6,319 nucleotides of DNA from an uncultured Eubacteriales bacterium (GTDB lineage: Bacteria > Bacillota > Clostridia > Lachnospirales > Lachnospiraceae). Shown one piece after another: positions 1 through 6,319 of this stretch; positions within the stretch are counted from its first letter, which is position 1, and the number at the start of each line of letters is the position of its first letter. The notes below the pieces were generated by a model. It saw only the letters and a list, made by a program, of their open reading frames with translations, did not search any database and was not told where the DNA came from. The position numbers and the translations under genes were made by a program. The stretch spans positions 1 to 6,319 of the forward strand of contig CASFUI010000074.1 in NCBI GenBank assembly GCA_949297565.1, given 5' to 3'.

Positions 1-785
1 AATTTCTTATAGATAATGATATACCGGGTATTGCAGGGATTGATACGAGAGCGCTTGCCAAAATCCTGCGCGAAAAAGGAACAATGAACGGTATGATTAC
101 AACAGATGAAAATTACAGCCTTGAAGATGTTCTGCCTAAGATTAAGGCGTATACGGTTTCAGGAGTAGTCAGAAAGGTCAGTTGCAAAGAGAAGACTGTG
201 CTTAAGGCGGATGGCCCTAAGGTGGCGCTTATGGATTTCGGGGCAAAGAAAAATATAGCGCGCTCGCTTAACAGCAGGGGATGTGAGGTTACGATTTATC
301 CTGCATACACAAAGGCAGAGGAAATTCTTGCGGCAAAGCCTGATGGAATTATGCTCTCAAACGGTCCGGGAGACCCTAAGGAATGTGTGGAGATAATAGA
401 GGAGTTAAAGAAGCTGTATGCAAGCGATGTTCCAATGTTTGCAATTTGTCTCGGCCATCAGCTTCTGGCGCTTGCGACAGGGGCGGATACTCACAAGTTA
501 AAATACGGACACCGCGGCGCAAATCACCCGGTTAAGGATTTAAAGACGGGACGCGTTTATATTTCTTCTCAAAATCACGGATATGTTGTAGATGAGACGA
601 CGCTTAATCCTCAGATTGCAAAGCCTGCTTTTGAGAATGTCAATGATAAGACTAACGAGGGACTTGAATATATTGGCAAGAATATTTTTACTGTTCAGTT
701 CCATCCGGAGGCATGTGCAGGTCCTCAGGATACTGCATATCTCTTTGACAGATTTATAGATATGATGAAGAAGGAGGAACAATAA
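1..785 (+). CDS. carA: carbamoyl-phosphate synthase small subunit, 5'-truncated by window edge
   Basis: This is the glutamine-hydrolysing subunit of cytoplasmic carbamoyl-phosphate synthetase. It releases ammonia from glutamine and channels it to CarB. The reading frame is open from base 3 (260 codons to the TAA), so roughly the first 100 residues lie outside the window. The visible part opens with the end of the N-terminal CarA domain, including the family motif GIDTRALAKILREKGTMNG. A class I glutamine amidotransferase domain starts near fragment residue 73 (KVALMDFG). It has the oxyanion-loop region SNGPGDP, the nucleophile elbow ICLGHQ with Cys149 (codon 447-449), and the HPE motif with His234 and Glu236 (codons 702-704 and 708-710). 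The full Cys-His-Glu triad is therefore present at normal family spacing. The stop is one base before carB, and the carB ribosome binding site lies within its last codons, indicating translational linkage. The promoter and any leader control lie to the left, unseen. Confidence 0.97.
   Translation, partial: FLIDNDIPGIAGIDTRALAKILREKGTMNGMITTDENYSLEDVLPKIKAYTVSGVVRKVSCKEKTVLKADGPKVALMDFGAKKNIARSLNSRGCEVTIYPAYTKAEEILAAKPDGIMLSNGPGDPKECVEIIEELKKLYASDVPMFAICLGHQLLALATGADTHKLKYGHRGANHPVKDLKTGRVYISSQNHGYVVDETTLNPQIAKPAFENVNDKTNEGLEYIGKNIFTVQFHPEACAGPQDTAYLFDRFIDMMKKEEQ
771..777 (+). promoter_or_regulatory. ribosome binding site of carB, inside carA
   Basis: AAGGAGG lies nine bases before the carB ATG at 787 and within the last codons of carA. 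It is a strong match to the 16S rRNA anti-Shine-Dalgarno sequence. It fixes the carB start and ties carB translation to ribosomes finishing carA, which suits a 1:1 heterodimer. Confidence 0.85.
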
Positions 786-786
786 A

Positions 787-3700
787 ATGCCAAAGAATCC
801 CAATATTAAAAAGGTTTTAGTAATCGGGTCCGGTCCTATTGTAATCGGACAGGCGGCAGAGTTTGACTATGCTGGTACACAGGCCTGCCGTTCTTTAAAG
901 GAAGAGGGCGTGGAGGTTGTACTTGTCAACTCAAATCCCGCTACTATCATGACAGATAAAGATATTGCGGATGAGGTATATATTGAGCCTCTTACCGTAA
1001 AGGCATTGGAGCAGATTATTTTAAAGGAAAAGCCGGACAGCATTCTTCCTACACTTGGAGGTCAGGCGGGTCTTAACCTTGCAATGGAGATTGCGGAGAC
1101 CGGTTTTCTGGAGGAGCACAATGTAGCTCTTATCGGAACTACCGCGCTCACAATTAAGAAGGCGGAAGACCGCCTTATGTTTAAGGAGACAATGGAAAAA
1201 ATCGGCGAGCCTTGCGCGGCTTCGCTGGTAGTAAATAACGTCGAGGACGGCGAAAAGTTTGCTGCTCAGATAGGTTATCCTGTGGTGCTTCGTCCTGCCT
1301 ATACGCTCGGAGGAAGCGGAGGCGGTATTGCTCATAATGTTGTCGAGCTGCGCGAGATTCTTGAGAACGGTCTTCGTCTCTCAAGAGTTGGTGAGGTTCT
1401 GGTTGAGCGCTGTATCGCGGGCTGGAAGGAAATCGAGTACGAGGTTATGCGCGACAGCAAGGGCAACTGTATCACGGTCTGCAATATGGAAAATATTGAC
1501 CCTGTCGGCGTACACACGGGCGACAGTATTGTAGTTGCGCCTTCGCAGACACTTTCAGACAAAGAATATCAGATGCTTCGTACATCTGCTTTAAATATTA
1601 TCGACGAGCTGGGAATTACAGGTGGCTGTAATGTTCAGTATGCTCTTCATCCTGAGAGCTTTGAGTACTGTGTTATTGAGGTTAATCCGCGCGTGAGCCG
1701 TTCTTCGGCGCTTGCGTCTAAGGCGACGGGATATCCTATCGCGAAGGTTGCCGCAAAGATAGCTCTCGGATATACCCTTGACGAAATTAAAAACGCAATC
1801 ACAGGAAAGACATATGCGAGCTTTGAGCCTGCGCTTGACTACTGTGTGGTAAAAATTCCGAGACTTCCTTTTGATAAGTTTATATCCGCAAAGAGAACTC
1901 TCACAACCCAGATGAAGGCTACCGGTGAGGTTATGAGTATCGCCAACAATTTTGAGGGCGGTCTTATGAAGGCAATCCGCTCACTTGAGCAGCATGTTGA
2001 CAGTCTTATGTCGTATGATTTTACAAAGCTCACCAACGAAGAGCTTTTGGAGGAGCTTGAGGTTGTTGACGACAGAAGAATCTGGAAGATTGCAGAGGGC
2101 CTGAGGAGAAATATCCCGGCGGAAAAGCTTCATGACATAACAAAGATTGACAGATGGTTTATCGACAAGCTTCAGATTATCGTGGAAATGGAGAATGCGT
2201 TAAAGAAAGGCCCTCTGACAGAGGAACTTTTAAGAGAGGCTAAGAGAATTGAATTTCCTGATAATGTAATCGGGGAGCTGACGGGAAAAACTGAGCGTGA
2301 AATCAAGGAACTGAGAAATCAGTACAATATACATGCAGCGTTCAAGATGGTTGACACCTGCGCAGCTGAGTTTGCAGCCACAACACCATACTATTATTCG
2401 GTGTACGGAAGTGAAAACGAGGCTGTTGTCACAAATGACAGAAAGAAAGTGCTTGTGCTTGGCTCAGGACCAATCCGTATCGGCCAGGGTATTGAGTTTG
2501 ATTTCTGCTCGGTGCACTGTACATGGTCTTTCAGGGAGCAGGGATATGAGACAATTATTATCAACAATAATCCGGAGACAGTATCTACAGACTTTGATAT
2601 TGCCGATAAGCTTTACTTTGAGCCTTTGACGCCTGAGGATGTTGAGAGTATTGTCGATTTTGAAAAGCCTGACGGAGCGGTTGTACAGTTCGGCGGTCAG
2701 ACCGCGATAAAGCTCACGGAGGCGCTCATGAAAATGGGAGTTCCGATACTTGGCACGAGCGCGGAGGACGTTGATGCCGCAGAGGACAGAGAGTTATTTG
2801 ACGAGATACTTGAAAAGTGCGAGATACCGAGAGCAAAGGGAAGAACTGTATTCACTGTTGAGGAGGCGCTTAAGGCCGCGAACGAGCTTGGCTATCCGGT
2901 GCTTGTAAGACCTTCATATGTGCTTGGCGGACAGGGAATGCAGATTGCGGTGTCAGATGAGGACGTCACTGAATTTATGAATATCATAAACAGGATTAAG
3001 CAGGACCATCCTATACTTGTTGATAAGTATCTTATGGGCAAGGAGATTGAAGTCGACGCTGTATGTGACGGTGAGAATATTCTTATTCCGGGAATTATGG
3101 AGCATATCGAGCGTGCGGGTATTCATTCAGGAGACAGTATTTCGGTATATCCTGCAAAATCACTGACGCCTGAGATTACTGACATGATTGTGGATTATAC
3201 CGCAAAGCTCGCGCGTTCTCTTCATGTAAAAGGACTTATAAATATTCAGTTTATTGTATACAATAATCAGGTATATGTTATCGAGGTAAACCCTCGCTCA
3301 AGCCGTACAGTACCTTATATCAGCAAGGTTACGGGAATTCCGATTGTAAAGCTTGCGACACAGGTTATCACGGGAAGCAAGATTACTGATTTGGGATATG
3401 AGCCTGGTCTTCAGAAGAAATCAGACTACTACGCAATAAAGATGCCTGTATTTTCATTTGAGAAAATCCGCGGCGCTGATATAAGCCTCGGGCCGGAGAT
3501 GAAATCTACGGGTGAGTGCCTCGGTATTTCAAAGGACTTCGATGAAGCCCTTTACAAGGCGTTCCAGGGCGCAGGCATATGTCTTCCTAAGCATAAGCAG
3601 ATTATAATGACTCTCTGCGATGCCGATAAAGAGGACGGCGTCGATATTGCGCAGAGATTTGAGGCTCTTGGCTATAAGATTTACGCGTCAAGAGGAACGG

Positions 3701-3987
3701 CTAAGGTTTTAAAGGAGCACGGTGTTCACGCGATACAGGTTAATAAAATCGGTCAGGAAGCGCCGACACTGCTTGACTTAATTCTTGAGCACAAGATTGA
3801 CCTTGTTATTGATACGCCGGAAAACGGTATCGAGCGTGCAAGAGACGGCTTCCTTATAAGACGTTATGCGATTGAGACAGGCGTGCACTGTCTGACAAGT
3901 CTGGATACCGCGCATGCGTTGATTTCAAGCCTTGAGCATGCGTTTAACAATAAGGATTTGTCAATAGTTGATATTGCCACTATTTAA
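787..3987 (+). CDS. carB: carbamoyl-phosphate synthase large subunit
   Basis: This is the synthetase subunit. It makes carboxyphosphate from bicarbonate and ATP, then carbamate, then carbamoyl phosphate with a second ATP, feeding pyrimidine and arginine synthesis. At 1066 residues it is near the E. coli length of 1073. The layout is the usual duplicated one: GSGPIVIGQ at residue 14, and its counterpart GSGPIRIGQ at residue 559. Each copy is followed by an ATP-grasp domain, with the oligomerisation region between them (about 400-550). Residues matching E. coli first-site residues R129, R169, E215 and H243 fall at identical numbers, and Q284, E298 and N300 match Q285, E299 and N301. In the second ATP-grasp, R708 sits in VRPSYVLGGQGM, as in E. 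coli R715. An MGS-like allosteric domain begins near 939; K948, T971 and K987 match E. coli effector-site residues, while other contacts differ. The ATG is supported by the upstream AAGGAGG and the family-typical MPKNPNIKKVLVIGSGP start. There is no frameshift or truncation. Two stop codons in a row (TAATAA) end it. Confidence 0.99.
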   Translation: MPKNPNIKKVLVIGSGPIVIGQAAEFDYAGTQACRSLKEEGVEVVLVNSNPATIMTDKDIADEVYIEPLTVKALEQIILKEKPDSILPTLGGQAGLNLAMEIAETGFLEEHNVALIGTTALTIKKAEDRLMFKETMEKIGEPCAASLVVNNVEDGEKFAAQIGYPVVLRPAYTLGGSGGGIAHNVVELREILENGLRLSRVGEVLVERCIAGWKEIEYEVMRDSKGNCITVCNMENIDPVGVHTGDSIVVAPSQTLSDKEYQMLRTSALNIIDELGITGGCNVQYALHPESFEYCVIEVNPRVSRSSALASKATGYPIAKVAAKIALGYTLDEIKNAITGKTYASFEPALDYCVVKIPRLPFDKFISAKRTLTTQMKATGEVMSIANNFEGGLMKAIRSLEQHVDSLMSYDFTKLTNEELLEELEVVDDRRIWKIAEGLRRNIPAEKLHDITKIDRWFIDKLQIIVEMENALKKGPLTEELLREAKRIEFPDNVIGELTGKTEREIKELRNQYNIHAAFKMVDTCAAEFAATTPYYYSVYGSENEAVVTNDRKKVLVLGSGPIRIGQGIEFDFCSVHCTWSFREQGYETIIINNNPETVSTDFDIADKLYFEPLTPEDVESIVDFEKPDGAVVQFGGQTAIKLTEALMKMGVPILGTSAEDVDAAEDRELFDEILEKCEIPRAKGRTVFTVEEALKAANELGYPVLVRPSYVLGGQGMQIAVSDEDVTEFMNIINRIKQDHPILVDKYLMGKEIEVDAVCDGENILIPGIMEHIERAGIHSGDSISVYPAKSLTPEITDMIVDYTAKLARSLHVKGLINIQFIVYNNQVYVIEVNPRSSRTVPYISKVTGIPIVKLATQVITGSKITDLGYEPGLQKKSDYYAIKMPVFSFEKIRGADISLGPEMKSTGECLGISKDFDEALYKAFQGAGICLPKHKQIIMTLCDADKEDGVDIAQRFEALGYKIYASRGTAKVLKEHGVHAIQVNKIGQEAPTLLDLILEHKIDLVIDTPENGIERARDGFLIRRYAIETGVHCLTSLDTAHALISSLEHAFNNKDLSIVDIATI

Positions 3988-3990
3988 TAA

Positions 3991-4033
3991 AAAAACCGTG
4001 CATGGCTTGCCGAGAGGTACATGCACGGTTTTT
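3991..4033 (+). terminator. hairpin terminator after carB
   Basis: Arms 3991-4004 (AAAAACCGTGCATG) and 4020-4033 (CATGCACGGTTTTT) are perfect reverse complements of 14 bp around a 15-base loop. The right arm ends in five T, and the left arm belongs to a run of seven A, so it could act on both strands. It starts four bases after the carB stop and fits an intrinsic terminator closing the carAB transcript. The U-tract is short on the plus strand and is interrupted by G at 4034, so termination may be partial and allow read-through into the gene at 4059. Confidence 0.8.
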
Positions 4034-4048
4034 GATTTACACGGAGGC

Positions 4049-4053
4049 GGAGG
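4049..4053 (+). promoter_or_regulatory. ribosome binding site deciding the start at 4059
   Basis: GGAGG lies five bases before the ATG at 4059, with another GGAGG at 4043-4047 just upstream. The in-frame upstream ATG at 4002 lies in the stem of the terminator hairpin with no such signal, so 4059 is preferred. Confidence 0.75.
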
Positions 4054-4058
4054 AAAGA

Positions 4059-5063
4059 ATGCTTGATTTACAGATAAAATGCGATGTGCTGAAGGAAAAA
4101 AGCATTGTGCGGTTTGTGGGCGCCGCTATGGAGCTTACAAGATACAGAGAGCAGGAAATACAGGTTAATACTTATATTTATCTGGAAAAGGACGGCAGAA
4201 AATATCAGTTTATAACTTTTAATCACTGCAACGCGTCAAAAAATATTTCTCTTGAAAAAAGAATTGTGTGTGAGGAGACGGAAAGCTGTACGCTTCCGCA
4301 AGAGACGAGAAAAAATCAGATTATTTATTATCTGCCACAGAGAGAAAAACAGGAGACGATACTTTCAAAGCTTACAAGAAGGCGTGAGCAGGAGGATTAT
4401 GACGGCGCGTTTCCCGGACAGCAGGTGCTTGGATGCGAGTATTTTGCATGGCTCAGGGAGCCCGGAGACAATGATTATATGGTGCTCTTGTCGACGAAAA
4501 ATTTAAGAGCCGTGTACAGACCGGAGTTTATGGGACAGTTCGGGATTGATGTGTTAAAGGAAAGAAACGGCGCTCTGTTTAAAGAGGTTTTTGCGGTCGG
4601 AGCAAAAGTGGAATTTTGCGGAGCATTTTCGGGAATAGTAAAAATCTCTGATATTTATGCTGTGGAGACTATGGTGTTTATTAAAAAAGACAATCAGAAA
4701 TATATATACAGATGTCTTGAGAAGTTTGACGAGTGCCGCGAAGAGGTTATACGAAACACGAGGTTTTACAGAGAGACGTCGCTGTCGGCAGTCAAACAGT
4801 TTGAAATACCGGAGGATACGGAATATGCCATGCTTGACTGTTATCTTCCGGCAGATGAAAAGGTTTCTGTGATAAAGGAGCTTGGCAAGGCACAGTACGG
4901 CAGATATGTTCCTTTTGAAGAGAGTGACGTCGTGGTTCACGGATGCAGATATTTTTCGGCAGTTGTGGAGAATTTTTCTGACAGAGACAGCGAGAATGTT
5001 GTTTATATTACTGTGGAGGCGTGCCGCAGGACAAGGTATAAAAAGTTGCGAAACATGCTGTAA
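4059..5063 (+). CDS. uncharacterised protein with two internally repeated halves
   Basis: I do not recognise this 334-residue protein. It is rich in charged and aromatic residues and has no signal peptide or evident membrane segment, so it is probably cytoplasmic. The two halves resemble each other in collinear order: DVLKE at residues 9-13 and 164-168; VRFVGA (17-22) with VEFCGA (184-189); a strand-like stretch ending KDGRKY (44-49) with KDNQKY (210-215); YLPQREK (91-97) with YLPADEK (262-268); and GCEYF (125-129) with GCRYF (295-299). This points to an old duplication of a roughly 155-170 residue unit, predicted to be mixed beta and alpha. The start at 4059 is chosen for its ribosome binding site; an in-frame ATG at 4002 would add 19 residues from within the carB hairpin. 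It lies 71 bases after carB on the same strand. No catalytic motif is evident, and its role cannot be inferred from the sequence. Confidence 0.88.
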   Translation: MLDLQIKCDVLKEKSIVRFVGAAMELTRYREQEIQVNTYIYLEKDGRKYQFITFNHCNASKNISLEKRIVCEETESCTLPQETRKNQIIYYLPQREKQETILSKLTRRREQEDYDGAFPGQQVLGCEYFAWLREPGDNDYMVLLSTKNLRAVYRPEFMGQFGIDVLKERNGALFKEVFAVGAKVEFCGAFSGIVKISDIYAVETMVFIKKDNQKYIYRCLEKFDECREEVIRNTRFYRETSLSAVKQFEIPEDTEYAMLDCYLPADEKVSVIKELGKAQYGRYVPFEESDVVVHGCRYFSAVVENFSDRDSENVVYITVEACRRTRYKKLRNML

Positions 5064-5074
5064 TATGCTACAAT
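5046..5074 (+). promoter_or_regulatory. predicted sigma-A promoter for the gene at 5124
   Basis: TTGCGA (5046-5051) and TACAAT (5069-5074) are separated by 17 bases, and TG at 5066-5067 gives an extended -10. This is a good match to the housekeeping consensus. It overlaps the last codons and stop of the preceding gene. Transcription would start near 5081, giving a leader of about 43 bases. It suggests the SseB-like gene can be transcribed independently of carAB. Confidence 0.55.
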
Positions 5075-5080
5075 AATTCA

Positions 5081-5099
5081 GGTATTTCGGGGTTATACC
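5081..5099. repeat. short inverted repeat at the predicted transcription start
   Basis: GGTAT (5081-5085) and ATACC (5095-5099) are perfect 5-bp inverted repeats with a nine-base spacer, located right at the expected +1 region of the predicted promoter. It could be an operator half-site pair or a weak 5' hairpin. It is short enough to occur by chance. Confidence 0.25.
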
Positions 5100-5113
5100 G
5101 ATAATGATAGAAT

Positions 5114-5117
5114 GGAG
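5114..5117 (+). promoter_or_regulatory. ribosome binding site deciding the start at 5124
   Basis: GGAG lies six bases before the ATG at 5124 and overlaps the alternative in-frame ATG at 5112. No Shine-Dalgarno-like sequence precedes 5112, so 5124 is the better start. Using 5112 would add only four residues (MEII). Confidence 0.6.
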
Positions 5118-5123
5118 ATTATT

Positions 5124-6080
5124 ATGGACGTAAGAAGAGCACAGGATTTATTGAGACATATTACGCAGGACAAGGATTACGGTCTGAAGACGATGCAGGG
5201 CGTGTCATTGTCAGAGTGTATTTATATGGTTAATACAGTTTTGCCAAGCTGCGTTAAGCAGGCGGAGGAAAATTTAAAGGATAACGACGCGGGATTTTTC
5301 TCCAAGATGATAGAGCAGTACAGAGCTCTTGCCATTGAGAAAATAAAAAATGAGGAGCACCTTTGGATTGCGTATACTGACCTGACAGGTTATCCTTATA
5401 TGATTGACGGAGATATGATTGTAATATATGATTATTCTGCTGCAAGGCAGATTGAAAACAATCTGAATAAAGCCGGCTACAGGGTGACTTTCGGAAATTT
5501 AGACAGGGATGCGTTCAAGAGCGAGATTGCTCATATGTACAGAAACGGATATAAGAAAATAAGGTTTATGGACGGGAAAGATAAGCCTTTTATTGTCGAG
5601 AGAGAAGAGTTTTTCTCTTACGATGAATTCTTTAATGATGATTATGTGACAAATCCGGGACTTGAAGCCGCGATGCTCGAATTTTTTCAGGAGTTCAGAA
5701 AGCAGGCTCCGCTGGAAAACAGAGAGGAAATGTTAAAGCGCAGAGAGCGTAAAATGTTTGACACAATGGTGAATGCCGAGTATATGGTTCCTTGCATAAA
5801 GGAAGAAAATGAAGAGACTGTTGAAATATCTCATCCTTTTATTGACCTGACAGAGCGTGTTAAAGAAAAGCAGGAGGGCGAGAAGGTGATCGCTGTACCT
5901 GTGTTTACGGACGGTTTTGAGATGGATAAATGCTATGAGGGACATTATGAGAATATGCTGTATAAGTTCGACGAGCTCATAAATCTGACAGAGGAGCTCG
6001 GGGCTTCAGGAATTATTATTAACTGTCTCGGAATAAGCTATTTTATGAGAACGGAATTGATGAAGAAAGTTGTAAGATAA
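5124..6080 (+). CDS. SseB-like domain protein, function unknown
   Basis: This is a soluble 318-residue protein without signal peptide or membrane segments. The C-terminal part (about 209-318) resembles the SseB N-terminal domain family: a helix leading into FDTMVNAEYMVPC (212-224), the hallmark strand VPVFTDGFEMD (258-268), and a closing strand GIIINCLG (296-303), where the family usually has a hydrophobic run before Asn-Pro. The N-terminal part has a helical stretch (about 5-75), then WIAYTDLTGYP (81-91), MIVIYDYSAA (98-107) and GYRVTF (118-123). This may be a second, divergent domain of the same general kind, but that is less certain. A highly charged helical linker lies around 175-210. SseB was named for enhanced serine sensitivity in E. 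coli, but the biochemical role of the domain is poorly defined, so no reaction is proposed. The start at 5124 is set by GGAG at 5114. A predicted promoter upstream and a terminator downstream suggest a single-gene unit. Confidence 0.85.
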   Translation: MDVRRAQDLLRHITQDKDYGLKTMQGVSLSECIYMVNTVLPSCVKQAEENLKDNDAGFFSKMIEQYRALAIEKIKNEEHLWIAYTDLTGYPYMIDGDMIVIYDYSAARQIENNLNKAGYRVTFGNLDRDAFKSEIAHMYRNGYKKIRFMDGKDKPFIVEREEFFSYDEFFNDDYVTNPGLEAAMLEFFQEFRKQAPLENREEMLKRRERKMFDTMVNAEYMVPCIKEENEETVEISHPFIDLTERVKEKQEGEKVIAVPVFTDGFEMDKCYEGHYENMLYKFDELINLTEELGASGIIINCLGISYFMRTELMKKVVR

Positions 6081-6111
6081 AAAACACAAAAAACATAAGA
6101 ACATTAAAGTT

Positions 6112-6142
6112 AAGGAACGTATAAACAATGCGTTCCTTTTTT
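6112..6142 (+). terminator. intrinsic terminator of the SseB-like gene
   Basis: Perfect 8-bp arms AAGGAACG (6112-6119) and CGTTCCTT (6131-6138) enclose an 11-base loop. A run of six T spans 6137-6142. It lies 31 bases after the stop codon at 6080, across a very A-rich spacer. This is a standard Rho-independent terminator for plus-strand transcription. Confidence 0.85.
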
Positions 6143-6184
6143 AAAAGAAAAATACGTGTGGAATTTTTATTAAAAAAAATCTGA

Positions 6185-6229
6185 AAAAACTGTATTCTCT
6201 GCTGTTTGACGGCAGAAAATGCAGTTTTT
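6185..6229. terminator. long hairpin between convergent genes, likely bidirectional terminator
   Basis: Arms 6185-6204 and 6210-6229 pair over 20 positions around the loop TTTGA. On the plus strand there are 17 Watson-Crick pairs, two G-U pairs (6193 with 6221, 6203 with 6211) and one C-A mismatch (6197 with 6217). The arms begin with A5 and end with T5, so either transcript would finish the stem with a U run. It lies after the terminator of the plus-strand gene and 30 bases beyond the stop of the minus-strand gene at 6260. Its main role may be to end that minus-strand gene and back up the first terminator. Confidence 0.8.
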
Positions 6230-6259
6230 ATTAAAAAGTTTTAAGAGATTTCTGGGTTG

Positions 6260-6319
6260 TTATTTAAGAAAATCCTGACGCATAGGGTTAAAGACGTCAA
6301 CAAGTATACCATCTTCAAG
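6260..6319 (-). CDS. C-terminal end of a convergent gene, possibly a cupin-domain protein (truncated)
   Basis: Reading the minus strand from the right edge gives 19 open codons, LEDGILVDVFNPMRQDFLK, then TAA (6262-6260). The composition is protein-like, and the stop is followed by a hairpin terminator in the right orientation, so this looks like the end of a real gene entering from the right. The pattern of hydrophobic residues, then DVF, Pro, and R-x-DFL near the C-terminus resembles the last strand and tail of small single-domain cupin proteins, which often end in a DVFSPPREDFL-like sequence. That is family memory over few residues, so the cupin label is tentative. Start, length and operon context lie outside the window. 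Confidence 0.5.
   Translation of the reverse strand, partial: LEDGILVDVFNPMRQDFLK

Noticed and set aside
778..786. Possible regulatory leader or attenuator between carA and carB
   Set aside because: Only one base separates the stop and start, and the region holds just the ribosome binding site. Any PyrR-type leader would lie upstream of carA, outside the window.
540..803. Minus-strand 87-codon frame across the carA-carB junction
   Set aside because: It has a hydrophobic start made from the reverse complement of the Lys- and Glu-rich end of carA, and overlaps both real genes entirely.
1021..1335. Minus-strand 104-codon open frame inside carB
   Set aside because: It is antisense to highly conserved carB codons, so its openness follows from carB codon usage. 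It has no protein-like features.
3912..3944. GCATGCGTT occurring twice near the end of carB
   Set aside because: Both copies fall in coding sequence that reads as the normal CarB C-terminus (AHAL and EHAF), so codon coincidence explains them.
4002..4058. Upstream ATG at 4002 as the start of the 334-aa protein's frame
   Set aside because: It lies in the left stem of the carB terminator hairpin, has no Shine-Dalgarno sequence before it, and the internal repeat begins after 4059, where there is a strong GGAGG.
4554..4940. Minus-strand 128-codon open frame inside the duplicated-repeat gene
   Set aside because: It lies wholly antisense to a well-supported gene, has a composition typical of a shadow frame and shows no recognisable motif.
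5112..5123. ATG at 5112 as the start of the SseB-like protein
   Set aside because: It has no ribosome binding site upstream and overlaps the GGAG that serves the ATG at 5124. The difference is only four residues.
6164..6237. 13-base direct repeat TTTTTATTAAAAA at 6164-6176 and 6225-6237
   Set aside because: It is low-complexity A/T sequence in terminator tails. It is not convincing as an attachment site or transposon footprint, and no mobile gene is nearby.

Overview
The window looks like a piece of a Clostridia (Firmicutes) chromosome, most likely from the Lachnospiraceae or a close relative. The grounds are strong GGAGG-type ribosome binding sites, moderate GC with A-rich spacers, intrinsic terminators, and the style of the carAB proteins. 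This placement is inferred from sequence style and is not based on a database match.

Layout. Positions 1-785 hold the 3' two thirds of carA (glutaminase subunit of carbamoyl-phosphate synthetase), cut by the left edge. After one base comes complete carB (787-3987, synthetase subunit, 1066 aa), whose ribosome binding site lies inside the end of carA. Together they make carbamoyl phosphate from glutamine, bicarbonate and ATP for pyrimidine and arginine synthesis. A perfect 14-bp hairpin (3991-4033) directly follows carB. Next is a gene of unknown function (4059-5063, 334 aa) that I could not assign to any family. Its two halves resemble each other along their whole length. A good sigma-A-type promoter overlaps the end of that gene and probably drives a 318-aa protein (5124-6080) whose C-terminal half looks like an SseB-type domain. 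This gene ends in an intrinsic terminator (6112-6142). A second, longer hairpin (6185-6229) separates it from the last 19 codons of a convergent minus-strand gene (6260-6319), possibly a cupin-domain protein, cut by the right edge.

How it works together. carA and carB are clearly one translationally linked unit. The two downstream genes are on the same strand, but a terminator-like hairpin lies before the first and a separate promoter before the second. A functional link to carbamoyl phosphate synthesis is therefore not shown. I see no mobile elements, CRISPR arrays, tRNA or rRNA genes. Most of the window is ordinary core-metabolism DNA. The least explained parts are the internally duplicated protein and the two-part SseB-like protein.
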